Assembly: GCF_014648995.1 (NCBI RefSeq)
Contig: NZ_BMSE01000017.1
Location: 147,532 to 211,531, forward strand
Length of the DNA: 64,000 nucleotides
Source: Streptomyces massasporeus
GTDB lineage: Bacteria; Actinomycetota; Actinomycetes; Streptomycetales; Streptomycetaceae
Direction: 5' to 3'
A program made the position numbers and the translations under genes. Under the pieces are notes generated by a model. The model was not told the origin of the DNA and ran no database searches. It saw only the letters and a list, made by a program, of their open reading frames with translations. This document shows, in pieces, positions 1-8,422 of this stretch (the stretch's first letter is position 1; every line of letters starts with the position of its first letter).

Positions 1-172
1 CGTCCCGCCAGGGCCTGCCCTCGGGGACGAGAACGCTCCATTCCTCGCCCGCGCGGGTGAGCCGCATCGGTTCGCGCAACAGGTGGGCGACGGGGGCGAC
101 GGCTGCGGGCGCCGCCCGGCACAGCAGCAGCGCCCCAGACGCGGGACCGGTGCGGTCAGCTTCCGTCGGCAT
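1..172 (-). CDS. Hypothetical protein, N-terminal part only
   Basis: Reading leftward from an ATG at 172 gives 57 codons without a stop (begins MPTEADRTGP, continues to the window edge through RLTRAGEEWSVLVPEG). Codon third positions are strongly G/C, as in the real genes nearby. The fragment has no domain I can name. The upstream sequence lacks a strong Shine-Dalgarno, so the start is provisional. It is divergent from the DUF4097-PadR operon. I do not recognise the family. Confidence 0.6.
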   Translation of the reverse strand, partial: MPTEADRTGPASGALLLCRAAPAAVAPVAHLLREPMRLTRAGEEWSVLVPEGRPWRD

Positions 173-243
173 GCTCACACGCTAGGGCGAATCACCCGGT
201 TTTGAGTACTTTTGTCCGCCCACTCATCCCCAGAACGGGTCCC

Positions 244-292
244 TTGACTTTCCCGGACCGCGATATATCGTGAATACGAGAGGACGCGATAT
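244..292 (+). promoter_or_regulatory. Promoter and likely PadR operator of the DUF4097-padR operon
   Basis: TTGACT at 244-249 is followed 16 bp later by TATCGT (266-271), a reasonable -35/-10 pair. The -10 lies inside a perfect 10-bp palindrome CGATATATCG (261-270), and a partial copy GCGATAT recurs at 286-292. A palindrome over the -10 element upstream of an operon ending in a PadR repressor suggests autoregulation. Binding is inferred. Confidence 0.5.
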
Positions 293-320
293 GGCGCGTC
301 GAAGCGGGGAGGTCTGCACC

Positions 321-1292
321 ATGTCCGAGTGGTCCGTCACGGAACCGAGCAAGCTCACCTTCGACGAGCCCGTGAGCGATCTGCACGTACGCCTCGTCAA
401 CGGAACGGTGAACGTGGTGGGCACCGACGAAGGTTCCGCCCGCCTGGAGATCTCCGAGATCGAGGGACCACCCCTGGTGGTGACCCAGCAGGACGGCGTC
501 CTGACGGTGGCCTACGAGGACCTGCCCTGGAAGGGCTTCCTCAAGTGGCTGGACCGCAAGGGCTGGCGCCGCAGCGCGGTGGTCTCCCTGGCCGTCCCGG
601 CCGGCACCCGCGTGGAGGTGGGCGTGGTCGGCGCGGCCGCCGTGGTCTCCGGGCTCCAGGGCCCGGCGGTGGTGAAGGGCGTCACCGGCGACACGACGCT
701 CGTGGGCCTCTCCGGCCCGGTCCGCGCCGACACGGTCTCCGGCAGCCTGGAGGCCCAGGACGTGACCGGCGACCTGCGGTTCAACTCGGTCTCCGGCGAC
801 CTCACGGTGGTCGAGGGCTCCGGGCCGTCCGTGCGGGCGGATTCGGTCAGCGGCTCGATGATCGTCGACCTCGACCCGAACGGCCCGACGGACGTCCGGC
901 TGACCAGCGTCTCGGGCGAGATCGCGATCCGGCTGCCGTACCCGGCGGACGCGGAGGTCGAGGCCAACACGGCGAGCGGCTCCGTCTCCAACGCCCTCGA
1001 CGGCCTGCGGGTGCACGGCCAGTGGGGCGCCCACAAGATCACGGGCCGCCTCGGCGCGGGCACCGGCAAGCTGCGGGCCACCACCGTCTCCGGCTCGATC
1101 GCCCTGCTGCGCCGGCCCGCCGGGGAGGACGCCCCCGACGAGCGAGAGGACGTCGCGCCCGCCGCCGGCGACGCGTCGACAGCCCCGGGGAGCGGCACCC
1201 AGGGCGGCTCGGGAGACAATTCCGTCTCCGGCCCGGCCGATGACCCCACCACCGCCTCGGCCGACGGCACGACCGACAAGAAGGTGCTCTGA
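321..1292 (+). CDS. DUF4097-family beta-strand-repeat protein
   Basis: Product of 323 residues. I chose ATG 321 because GGGGAGG (306-312) sits at the right distance. Upstream in-frame ATGs at 270 and 291 lie in or against the promoter. The central part repeats short units around SVSG (for example DTVSGSL, NSVSGDL, DSVSGSM, TSVSGEI, NTASGSV), each probably one turn of a beta solenoid typical of the DUF4097/DUF4098 (LiaX-like) family. The C-terminus is a low-complexity Ala/Gly/Ser/Asp tail. No signal peptide is seen, so it is probably cytoplasmic. It is followed after 1 bp by the padR gene, so the two are one transcriptional and probably translationally coupled unit. LiaX-like proteins elsewhere are linked to envelope stress; a similar role here is inference. 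Confidence 0.85.
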   Translation: MSEWSVTEPSKLTFDEPVSDLHVRLVNGTVNVVGTDEGSARLEISEIEGPPLVVTQQDGVLTVAYEDLPWKGFLKWLDRKGWRRSAVVSLAVPAGTRVEVGVVGAAAVVSGLQGPAVVKGVTGDTTLVGLSGPVRADTVSGSLEAQDVTGDLRFNSVSGDLTVVEGSGPSVRADSVSGSMIVDLDPNGPTDVRLTSVSGEIAIRLPYPADAEVEANTASGSVSNALDGLRVHGQWGAHKITGRLGAGTGKLRATTVSGSIALLRRPAGEDAPDEREDVAPAAGDASTAPGSGTQGGSGDNSVSGPADDPTTASADGTTDKKVL

Positions 1293-1293
1293 C

Positions 1294-2361
1294 ATGCCCC
1301 CCGTCTTCGCCCACGGCCGCCTCCGCCTCTACCTGCTGAAGCTGCTGGACGAGGCCCCTCGCCACGGCTACGAGGTGATCCGCCTCCTCGAGGAGCGCTT
1401 CCAGGGGTTGTACGCACCGTCGGCGGGCACGGTCTACCCGCGCCTGTCCAAACTGGAGGCCGAGGGCCTGGTCACCCACACCACCGAGGGCGGCCGCAAG
1501 GTCTACTCGATCACGGACGCGGGCCGCGCCGAGCTGGCCGACCGCAGCGGCGAGCTGGCCGACCTGGAGTTGGAGATCCGGGAGTCGGTCGCGGAACTGG
1601 CCGCGGAGATCCAGGCCGACGTGCGTGGAGCAGCCGGCGACCTGCGACGCGAGATGCGCGCCGCGGCGACCGAGGCCCGCCGGGACACCGGCACCAGGGC
1701 CGACGGCACGACGGGCACCCCCTACGGCGACTTCTCGCAGTACGGCGACAAGGAGGCCTGGCGCATCGCCAAGGAGGAGATGCGCCGTGCCCGGCAGGAG
1801 TGGAAGGAGCAGGCCCGGCGCGCCAAGGACGAGAGCCGCCGCGCCCGCGAGGACGCTCAGCGCGCCCGCCGCCAGGCGAAGGAGGCCCAGGAGCAGGCCC
1901 GGGTCCAGGCCCAGGAGCAGGTGCAGCGCATCACCCGCCGCGTCCAGGAGCAGGTGCAGGACCACTTCGCCCGCGGCGACTGGCCGACGGGCCTGCGCGA
2001 GGGCTTGACCGAACTGGTCAAGGAGGTGGGCGAGTTCGGAAAGGACTACGGCAAGGACTTCGGCAAGGACCTCGGATTCGACTGGACCGGCACCGGCAGG
2101 CCCGCCCCCGAGCCGGCACCCTCAGAGCCCTCGGAGGGCTTCCCAGCCGCCTACGAACCGGCCTGGGCGCACGAGGACGCCGCAGACTCCACCGGCGACC
2201 CCGCCCGCGACCTGGACCGTCTGCTCGACCGCTTCCGGGACGACATCCGCGACGCGGCCCGCGACCACGGCGTCACCCCCGACCAGCTGCGCGACGCCCG
2301 CCGCCACCTGTCGACGGCGGCGGCCCACATAGGGGCACTGCTGCGCACGCAGAAGACGTAG
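1294..2361 (+). CDS. PadR-family transcriptional regulator with long charged C-terminus
   Basis: Product of 355 residues starting MPPVFAHGRLRLYLLKLLDE; the ATG is 1 bp past the stop of the preceding gene. Residues ~5-80 are a PadR winged helix (HGYEVIRLLEERF, SAGTVYPRLSKLEAEGLV, GRKVYSITDAGRAEL). After this comes an unusually long Arg/Glu/Ala/Gln-rich stretch (~150-230) predicted as coiled coil, then an acidic Pro-rich linker and a small helical C-terminus. Ordinary PadR proteins are 110-190 residues, so the extension is notable and could provide oligomerisation or a partner surface. It probably represses its own operon through the palindrome at 261-270. Confidence 0.9.
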   Translation: MPPVFAHGRLRLYLLKLLDEAPRHGYEVIRLLEERFQGLYAPSAGTVYPRLSKLEAEGLVTHTTEGGRKVYSITDAGRAELADRSGELADLELEIRESVAELAAEIQADVRGAAGDLRREMRAAATEARRDTGTRADGTTGTPYGDFSQYGDKEAWRIAKEEMRRARQEWKEQARRAKDESRRAREDAQRARRQAKEAQEQARVQAQEQVQRITRRVQEQVQDHFARGDWPTGLREGLTELVKEVGEFGKDYGKDFGKDLGFDWTGTGRPAPEPAPSEPSEGFPAAYEPAWAHEDAADSTGDPARDLDRLLDRFRDDIRDAARDHGVTPDQLRDARRHLSTAAAHIGALLRTQKT

Positions 2362-2390
2362 TCGCCCACCAGGGGCCCCGACCCTGCCCC

Positions 2391-2963
2391 TCACCCGGCC
2401 TTGGCCTCGCCACCACTGCCGTACAGCACCCGCACCAGGGACTCGTACGTCACCCCGTGGTCGGCGAGGACCTCGGCCGGCACACCGGGGCACAGCGTCA
2501 GGGCCAGCAGGATGTGCTCGTCCCCGATGTGCCGGTCCCGCTGGGCGAGGGCGACCCTCAGGGAGCGCTCCAGTACATCCTTGGCCCCCCGGCCGAAGGA
2601 GGTGCGCCCCGACCACCACCGCTTGTCCTTCCGGTCACCGGCCAGGGCGCCGACCCCGTGCGCCTCCTCCACGCGGGCGACGATCTCCTCCACGTCGATC
2701 CCCAGCCCGGCGAGCGCGTCGGTGTCGGCCTGCGTCAGCCCGGCCCGCCGCCGCGCCTCACGCAACGCCTCCCGCACGGATTCCCGCCGCTCAGCGAGTC
2801 CGAGCGCCGCGAGCGCGAAGGACCCCCGACTGCCCTCCCGGTCGAGCAGCGCCAGCAGCAGATGCTCCGGCTCCACGACCTGCCCGCCCTGACCACCCTC
2901 GTCCACGTGCGCGTACGCGCTCTTCACCACTGCGCGGGCGTCTTTCGTGAACCGCTCGAACAT
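2391..2963 (-). CDS. Clp N-terminal-domain protein (no ATPase)
   Basis: Product of 190 residues from ATG 2963 (MFERFTKDARAVVKSAYAHV). It has two Clp_N-type repeats: the first covers ~1-75 (EPEHLLLALLDREGS) and the second ~95-180 (GDEHILLALTLCPG). No AAA+ module follows, so this is a stand-alone substrate- or adaptor-binding domain related to the N-domain of ClpC/ClpA. Its ATG shares one base with the stop of the upstream HTH gene (TGATG), so translation is coupled. Such pairs are common in actinobacteria, but the target is unknown to me. Confidence 0.88.
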   Translation of the reverse strand: MFERFTKDARAVVKSAYAHVDEGGQGGQVVEPEHLLLALLDREGSRGSFALAALGLAERRESVREALREARRRAGLTQADTDALAGLGIDVEEIVARVEEAHGVGALAGDRKDKRWWSGRTSFGRGAKDVLERSLRVALAQRDRHIGDEHILLALTLCPGVPAEVLADHGVTYESLVRVLYGSGGEAKAG

Positions 2964-3172
2964 CAATGCCTCCCGTACTTCTTGTGCACGGCCTGCCTGC
3001 TCACACCGAGTTCGCCTGCGATCTCCTGCCACGACCAGCCCTGATTGCGCGCATTGCGCACCTGTACGGCTTCCAACTGCTCCAGCAGCCGACGCAGTGC
3101 GGCGACGGCCCGTAGGCCGACCCGTGGATCACGGTCACCGGCACGTTCGGCCAGATCGGTTGCTTCGGTCAT
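2963..3172 (-). CDS. Small helix-turn-helix regulator
   Basis: Product of 69 residues. The C-terminal half carries a clear HTH (QGWSWQEIAGELGVSRQAVHKKYG) in which WSWQEIAGELGVSRQAV forms the two helices; the N-terminal half is a short amphipathic helix region (RAVAALRRLLEQLEAVQVRNARN). There is no effector domain. It lies one base upstream of the Clp-N gene and directly behind two perfect operators (3176-3218), the nearer beginning four bases before its start codon. An autoregulated HTH-ClpN operon is the simplest reading. The transcript may be leaderless. Confidence 0.85.
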   Translation of the reverse strand: MTEATDLAERAGDRDPRVGLRAVAALRRLLEQLEAVQVRNARNQGWSWQEIAGELGVSRQAVHKKYGRH

Positions 3173-3175
3173 AGC

Positions 3176-3218
3176 GTCAACCTACGTTGACACCCTGCTC
3201 GCGTCAACCGCAGTTGAC
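3176..3218 (-). promoter_or_regulatory. Tandem operators GTCAAC-N4-GTTGAC over a probable leaderless promoter
   Basis: Two perfect inverted repeats occur: GTCAAC-CTAC-GTTGAC (3176-3191) and GTCAAC-CGCA-GTTGAC (3203-3218), with centres 27 bp apart. On the minus strand TTGACG (3207-3202) and TAGGTT, 17 bp downstream, look like a -35/-10. The -10 ends about 6 bases before the ATG at 3172, which would give a leaderless mRNA. The repeats overlap both promoter elements, as expected for a repressor, presumably the HTH protein itself. Confidence 0.7.
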
Positions 3219-3274
3219 ACACGAAAACGGCCGGCCCACCCGGGACCGACCGTCGTCGCAAGATTCAGGAGGAC

Positions 3275-4240
3275 TCAGGGATTCGTCAGCACGACCTTCC
3301 CGAACTGCTCACCCGAAGCCAGCCGTTCGAAGCCCTCTCGCGCCCGGTCCATCGGCATGATCTCGTCGATGACGGGCCGCACCCCGGTGGCGGCACAGAA
3401 CGCGAGCAGGTCCTCCAGCTCGTCCTTGGTGCCCATCGTGGACCCGACGACCTTGAGCTCCAGGAAGAAGATCCGGGTCAGCTCGGCGTGGGAGGGCCGG
3501 TCGCCACTGGTGGCACCGGAGATGACCAGCGTGCCGCCGGGCTTCAGCGACTTCACGGAATGGGACCAGGTGGCGGCCCCGACGGTCTCGATCACGGCGT
3601 CGACCCGCTGCGGCAGCCGCGCCCCGGACTCCAGCGCCTCCACGGCCCCGAGCTCCAGGGCCCGCTTCCGCTTGGCCTCGTCCCGGCTGGTGGCGAAGAC
3701 CCGGAGCCCCGCGGCCTTCCCCAGCACGATCGCCGCCGTGGCGACACCGCCACCGGCGCCCTGCACCAGCACGGAGTCCCCGGGCCGTACCCCCGCGTTG
3801 GTGAACAGCATCCGGTACGCGGTCAGCCACGCCGTCGGCAGACAGGCCGCTTCCGCGAAGGAGAGCTCCTTGGGCTTGGGCAGGATGTTCCAGGTCGGCA
3901 CGGCGACCTGCTCGGCGAAGGTGCCCTGGTAGCGCTCGGTGAGGATGGAACGGGGTTCCTTCGGGCCGACCCCGTGCCCGCTCTGTCCGATCACGGAGTG
4001 CAGGACGACTTCGTTGCCGTCCTCGTCGACGCCGGCGGCGTCACAGCCGAGGATCATCGGCAGCTTGTCCTCTGCGAGGCCCACGCCACGCAGGGACCAG
4101 AGGTCGTGGTGGTTGAGGGAGGCGGCCTTGACCGTGACGGTACTCCAGCCGGGACGGGCCTCGGGAGCGGGACGCTCTCCCAACTCCAGGCCGGACAGCG
4201 GCTGGTCGCGGTCGATTCGGGCGGCGTAGACAGCGAACAT
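3275..4240 (-). CDS. Zinc-independent MDR oxidoreductase (quinone reductase-like)
   Basis: Product of 321 residues from ATG 4240 (MFAVYAARIDRDQPLSGLEL), preceded by AAGGTC. The fold is GroES-like (ASLNHHDLWSLRGVG, ILGCDAAGVDEDGNEV) followed by a Rossmann domain with VQGAGGGVATAAIVLGKAAG for NADP(H) binding and ETVGAATWSHSVKSLKPGGTLV. The cysteine cluster of structural zinc and the catalytic zinc ligands of alcohol dehydrogenases are absent, which points to the quinone oxidoreductase/enoyl-reductase branch. Substrate is unknown. A further in-frame ATG at 4336 exists but the extra residues do not look conserved. It is transcribed toward the HTH/ClpN pair, separated by about 100 bp. Confidence 0.85.
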   Translation of the reverse strand: MFAVYAARIDRDQPLSGLELGERPAPEARPGWSTVTVKAASLNHHDLWSLRGVGLAEDKLPMILGCDAAGVDEDGNEVVLHSVIGQSGHGVGPKEPRSILTERYQGTFAEQVAVPTWNILPKPKELSFAEAACLPTAWLTAYRMLFTNAGVRPGDSVLVQGAGGGVATAAIVLGKAAGLRVFATSRDEAKRKRALELGAVEALESGARLPQRVDAVIETVGAATWSHSVKSLKPGGTLVISGATSGDRPSHAELTRIFFLELKVVGSTMGTKDELEDLLAFCAATGVRPVIDEIMPMDRAREGFERLASGEQFGKVVLTNP

Positions 4241-4580
4241 GACCTTGACGATAGGTTCCCCGAGGAACCGAAGGAACCATCCACCCCTGTGAGACACGCC
4301 CTCTTGCCAGGTGGGCACCGGTGTTGCTGGGGCCACCGCCTATGACGCGAAGCCGGACGCGCCCGCACCCGCGTACGGCGAGAAGGGGCCGTGTCGGGGG
4401 GTCCGCCCGCAGCGGTTGGCGCGTCAACGCCAGTCAGTCGGCATGAGGGTCCATCGCGCCGTTCCGAGGACGGACACCCCCCGGCGCGGCCCCGCCCCAC
4501 ACCCAACGGTCAGGCGAAGACGCGCACCCCCACAGCCCGCCGCAGGCAGACGCACCACCCGAACAGCCCCACCCGAACGC
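4241..4580. other. Intergenic region, no gene supported
   Basis: This 340-bp stretch lies between the MDR gene (leftward) and the terminator of the malic enzyme gene. It should hold the promoter of the MDR gene, but I cannot pick convincing -35/-10 hexamers. Open frames exist on both strands but have no recognisable protein content or ribosome binding site. Confidence 0.5.
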
Positions 4581-4620
4581 AAAAATGTGGCCCCGCCCGA
4601 TCCCGGGCGGGGCCACATCA
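4581..4620 (-). terminator. Intrinsic terminator of the malic enzyme gene
   Basis: A perfect 14-bp stem, ATGTGGCCCCGCCC (4585-4598) and its complement (4605-4618) around a 6-nt loop, is followed on the minus strand by five T residues (complement of AAAAA at 4581-4585). It sits 20 bp past the malic enzyme stop. Confidence 0.92.
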
Positions 4621-4639
4621 CACCAACGTCAGGTCGGCC

Positions 4640-5872
4640 TCAGCGCCGCGCCACACCCTCGGCCCGAGCAGCCGCCGCCACCGCGGCCGTGACCGCCGGC
4701 GCGACCCGCTCGTCGAACGGCGACGGAATGACGTAGTCGGCCGCGAGATCGTCTCCGACCACAGCGGCCAGCGCCTCCGCGGCGGCCAGCTTCATCCCCT
4801 CGGTGATACGGGAGGCCCGCACCTGCAGCGCCCCCGCGAAGATCCCGGGGAACGCCAGCACGTTGTTGATCTGGTTCGGGAAGTCCGACCGGCCGGTCGC
4901 GACGACCGCCGCGTACTTGTGCGCGACCTCGGGATGCACCTCGGGGTTCGGGTTCGCCATGGCGAAGACGAACGCGCCCTTGGCCATCGTCGCCACCGCG
5001 GACTCCGCGACCGTGCCGCCGGAGACGCCGATGAACACATCGGCTCCCTCCAGCGCCGCTTCCAGCGACCCGGTGATCCCGGCCTTGTTCGTGAACCCGG
5101 CCAGATCCTGCTTCACCGGCGTGAGGTCGTCCCGGTCCGCCGACACGACACCCTTGCGGTCGGCCACCGCGACATCCCCGATCCCGGCCTCGACCAGCAT
5201 CTTGGCGATGGCGACACCCGCCGCACCGGCGCCGGAGATGACGGCCCGCAGCTCCCCCAGCGCCCGCCCGCTCAGCCGCGCGGCGTTCCGCAGGGCGGCC
5301 AGCGTCACCACGGCCGTCCCGTGCTGGTCGTCGTGGAAGACCGGGATGTCCAGCCGCTCCTGGAGCTTGCGCTCGACCTCGAAGCACCGGGGTGCCGAGA
5401 TGTCCTCCAGATTGACGCCGCCGAACGACGGCGCGAGCCGCACCACGGTCTCGACGATCTCGTCGACGTCCGTGCAGGCCAGGGCGATCGGAACAGCGTC
5501 CACGCCACCGAACTGCTTGAAAAGGATCGCCTTGCCCTCCATCACCGGGAGGGAGGCTTCGGGCCCGATGTCACCGAGGCCCAGCACGGCCGTACCGTCC
5601 GTCACGACGGCCACGACCGACGACTTCCACGTGTAATCGTGCACGAGCTCCGGCTGCTCCGCGATCGCGCTGCACACCTTCGCGACGCCGGGCGTGTACG
5701 CCAGGGACAGGTCGTCCTTGTCACGGACCGGCACGGTGGCCTGCACAGCCATCTTGCCGCCGCGGTGCAGCGCGAACGCCGGGTCGAAGGAGTCGAGGGG
5801 CTCCGCACTGCCCTCGTGCTCCGTATCGCCGGTCTTGCTCTCGCTGCGAGGATTGACGATCTCCGCTGCCAC
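4640..5872 (-). CDS. NAD(P)-dependent malic enzyme
   Basis: Product of 410 residues from a GTG at 5872, with AAGGGG about 9 bases upstream. It oxidatively decarboxylates malate to pyruvate, linking the TCA cycle to pyruvate and NAD(P)H supply. Visible motifs are the malic N-terminal domain (AYTPGVAKVCSAIAE, GLGDIGPEASLPVMEGKAILFKQ), the metal/substrate loop VFHDDQHGTAVV and the nucleotide-binding AVISGAGAAGVAIAKMLVEAG. It is of bacterial short type and lacks the phosphotransacetylase-like tail of MaeB-type enzymes. Cofactor preference cannot be read reliably. It is monocistronic with its own strong terminator. S. coelicolor has two malic enzymes; this corresponds, from memory, to SCO5261. Confidence 0.93.
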   Translation of the reverse strand: MAAEIVNPRSESKTGDTEHEGSAEPLDSFDPAFALHRGGKMAVQATVPVRDKDDLSLAYTPGVAKVCSAIAEQPELVHDYTWKSSVVAVVTDGTAVLGLGDIGPEASLPVMEGKAILFKQFGGVDAVPIALACTDVDEIVETVVRLAPSFGGVNLEDISAPRCFEVERKLQERLDIPVFHDDQHGTAVVTLAALRNAARLSGRALGELRAVISGAGAAGVAIAKMLVEAGIGDVAVADRKGVVSADRDDLTPVKQDLAGFTNKAGITGSLEAALEGADVFIGVSGGTVAESAVATMAKGAFVFAMANPNPEVHPEVAHKYAAVVATGRSDFPNQINNVLAFPGIFAGALQVRASRITEGMKLAAAEALAAVVGDDLAADYVIPSPFDERVAPAVTAAVAAAARAEGVARR

Positions 5873-6497
5873 TTCGTTTTACCCCTTAAATCTTCATTGT
5901 TTTGAGGGTGGCCACTCCTGGTGAGGGGTGGGCGGGCACCGCGTAGGCCCATGTCGTGCTGGTACGTGTATACGTACGGGCGCGTACGCGACGGGCGCGC
6001 CGCACACGCGCCCTGAGCCCCGGATGAGGGGTGTAAAGACCCTTCTTACCGGACGGACGGCATCGGGGACGAGTCCATAACGCGAAGGTCACATGACGTC
6101 GCCCCGACGCTTCGTCCAAAATCGGGACAAGACCTGGACAAACGAGCCACAACCACTCAAGCATCGGCGAAGCCTGCGGCCCCCGTATGGAAATCCCGGG
6201 ATTTACCGAAGATCTTCCTGCCGGAAGGGGTGATTCCTATAGAAGGTCCGGCCGTGATGTACCGGAGTGGTGCGGTTCGGGGGTCGCCCGTTATCCGATT
6301 TTGACATGGCTGGCCCCCAGAATCGCGCAGTCCGAATGGCAAGATGCCGTAATCACACGAGGTCGCGACACTCGAAGAGGTGTGCTCTCGTCGACCCACG
6401 GCACTGCCGAACCCTTCGGCGTGCCGCGGCCGTGCCGAACCCATCGGCGGCGGCCCGCCCCATCGGCAACTCCACCCATCCGCCGGAGGAACCCACC
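5873..6497. promoter_or_regulatory. Divergent intergenic region: malic enzyme / amino acid importer
   Basis: This 625-bp region has no supported gene. Toward the malic enzyme it holds the inverted repeat GTACGT-GTAT-ACGTAC (5962-5977). Toward the importer it holds TTGACA (6301-6306), the best -35 candidate, but I see no good -10 at standard spacing. The importer start is fixed by GGAGGA at 6485-6490. I found no convincing GlnR box, though one would be biologically plausible. Confidence 0.45.
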
Positions 6498-7448
6498 ATG
6501 ACCGCAAGCTCCACCCGTCGTACGACCGCCGCGCACTCCCGGCTAGCAGCGGTCGGTGCGATCGCGGTCGCAGGCGCGCTGATGCTCACCGGATGCGGTG
6601 ACCAGACCAAGGACACCGGCTCGAGCGACACCGCGGCCTCGGCCCCGCTCGCCGACAAGCTGCCGCAGGCCATCCGCGACAAGGGTGTCATCAAGGTCGG
6701 CTCCGACATCGCCTACGCCCCGGTCGAGTTCAAGGACGGCTCCGGCAAGGTCGTCGGCATCGACCCGGACCTCGCCGCCGCCATGGGCAAGCAGCTCGGG
6801 GTCGACTTCCAGTTCGAGAACGGTACGTTCGACACGCTGATCACGGGTCTGCGCTCCAAGCGGTACGACCTCGCCATGTCCGCGATGACCGACACCAAGG
6901 ACCGCCAGGAGGGCATCGACTCCGACACCGGCAAGAAGGTCGGCGAAGGCGTCGACTTCGTGGACTACTTCACCGCCGGTGTGTCGATCTACACCAAGAA
7001 GGGCGACGACCAGGGCATCAAGACCTGGTCGGACCTGTGCGGCAAGAAGATCGTGCTGCAGCGCGGCACGGTCTCCGAGGACCTCGCCAAGGCCGAGTCG
7101 AAGAAGTGCCCGGCCGGCAAGAAGATCGCCATCGAGGCCTTCGACAACGACCAGCAGGCCCAGACCCGTCTGCGCGCCGGCGGCGCCGACGCCGGCTCGT
7201 CCGACTTCCCGGTCGCCGCGTACGCGGTGAAGACCTCCGGCGGCGGCAAGGACTTCCAGCTGGTCGGCGAGCAGGTCGAGGCCGCCCCGTACGGCATCGC
7301 GGTCGCCAAGAACCAGACGGAGCTGCGGGACGCCCTCAAGGCCGCACTCGACGCGCTCATCAAGAACGGCGAGTACGAGAAGATCATGAAGAAGTGGGGC
7401 GTCACGGACGGCTCCATCGACGCGGCCACCATCAACGGCGGCAAGTGA
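6498..7448 (+). CDS. ABC transporter substrate-binding lipoprotein, polar amino acid (glutamate) type
   Basis: Product of 316 residues. An Arg-rich n-region, hydrophobic AVGAIAVAGALML and lipobox LTGC (Cys ~34) mark a lipoprotein. The mature part is an SBP_bac_3 domain (IKVGSDIAYAPVEFKD, VGIDPDLAAAMGKQLG, FDTLITGLRSKRYDLAMSAM, VLQRGTVSEDLAK). It captures an amino acid outside the membrane and delivers it to the permease at 7481. The family covers Glu, Gln, Asp and His binders, so the exact ligand is inferred. It heads a three-gene operon with 32 bp to the permease. Confidence 0.93.
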   Translation: MTASSTRRTTAAHSRLAAVGAIAVAGALMLTGCGDQTKDTGSSDTAASAPLADKLPQAIRDKGVIKVGSDIAYAPVEFKDGSGKVVGIDPDLAAAMGKQLGVDFQFENGTFDTLITGLRSKRYDLAMSAMTDTKDRQEGIDSDTGKKVGEGVDFVDYFTAGVSIYTKKGDDQGIKTWSDLCGKKIVLQRGTVSEDLAKAESKKCPAGKKIAIEAFDNDQQAQTRLRAGGADAGSSDFPVAAYAVKTSGGGKDFQLVGEQVEAAPYGIAVAKNQTELRDALKAALDALIKNGEYEKIMKKWGVTDGSIDAATINGGK

Positions 7449-7480
7449 CCGCAGCGCAGCGGCACTGAAAGGCAACACCC

Positions 7481-8422
7481 GTGACTGTTGACATCGACAA
7501 GACGCCGGCCGACACGCCCCCGGCCGGACCGGAGGCCATCAAGGCCATCCCGGTCCGGCACTACGGGCGGTACGTCTCCGCCGTCGTCGCCATCGCCCTG
7601 CTGGTCGGGGTCGTCTACGCGTTCTCCCAGGGAAAGATCAACTGGGGCGCGATCCCGGACTACTTCTTCGACGACCGCATCCTGGACGGCGTCGGCAAGA
7701 CGCTCCTGCTGACCGTGCTGTCCATGGTGATCGGCATCGTCGGCGGCGTCATGCTCGCCGTGATGCGCCTGTCGAAGAACCCGGTGACCTCGTCGATCGC
7801 GTGGTTCTACATCTGGTTCTTCCGCGGCACCCCGGTCCTGGTGCAGCTGATCGTCTGGTTCAACCTGGGCCTGGTCTTCGAGTACATCAACCTCGGGCCG
7901 TTCTACAAGGACGAGTGGTCGGACTTCATGACCCCGTTCCTGACGGCACTGCTGGGCCTCGGCCTCAACGAGGCCGCGTACATGGCGGAGATCTGCCGGG
8001 CCGGTCTGCTCTCGGTCGACGAGGGCCAGACCGAGGCGTCGCACGCGCTGGGCATGAGCCATTCCAAGACGCTGCGCCGGATCGTCATCCCGCAGGCGAT
8101 GCGCGTGATCGTGCCGCCGACGGGCAACGAGGTCATCAACATGCTGAAGACGACCTCGCTGGTCTCGGTCGTCCAGTACCCCGAGCTGCTGCGCGCGGCT
8201 CAGGACATCGGCCAGACCTCCGGCGCGCCGGCCGAGATGCTGTTCCTGGCGGCGGCCTGGTACCTGCTGATGACGTCGATCTTCAGCATCGGCCAGTACT
8301 ACCTGGAGCGGTACTACGCGCGTGGTTCGAGCCGGTCGCTGCCGGCCACGCCGTTCCAGAAGATCAAGGCGAACCTGCTGTCCCTGTCCAACCGCTCGGC
8401 GTCGACGGGAGGCACCGCATGA
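7481..8422 (+). CDS. ABC transporter permease, polar amino acid type (HisM/GluC-D-like)
   Basis: Product of 313 residues from GTG 7481 with GAAAGG upstream. A cytoplasmic N-terminus is followed by five to six membrane segments (YVSAVVAIALLVGVVYAF; TLLLTVLSMVIGIVGGVMLAV; and later ones). The EAA-like loop that contacts the ATPase is ENEAAYMAEICRAGLLSVDEGQ-like (GLNEAAYMAEICRAG ... EASHALGMSHSKTLRRIVIPQA). A single permease gene suggests a homodimer. Its TGA overlaps the ATG of the ATPase gene (ATGA). Confidence 0.93.
   Translation: MTVDIDKTPADTPPAGPEAIKAIPVRHYGRYVSAVVAIALLVGVVYAFSQGKINWGAIPDYFFDDRILDGVGKTLLLTVLSMVIGIVGGVMLAVMRLSKNPVTSSIAWFYIWFFRGTPVLVQLIVWFNLGLVFEYINLGPFYKDEWSDFMTPFLTALLGLGLNEAAYMAEICRAGLLSVDEGQTEASHALGMSHSKTLRRIVIPQAMRVIVPPTGNEVINMLKTTSLVSVVQYPELLRAAQDIGQTSGAPAEMLFLAAAWYLLMTSIFSIGQYYLERYYARGSSRSLPATPFQKIKANLLSLSNRSASTGGTA

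Noticed and set aside
270..320. Earlier starts at 270 or 291 for the DUF4097 protein
   Set aside because: They fall in the promoter/operator and lack ribosome sites; ATG 321 has GGGGAGG.
5873..6497. GlnR box or small RNA before the glutamate-type importer
   Set aside because: I could not find paired GTNAC/GAAAC half-sites at the right spacing or a terminator-like hairpin that would mark a small RNA.
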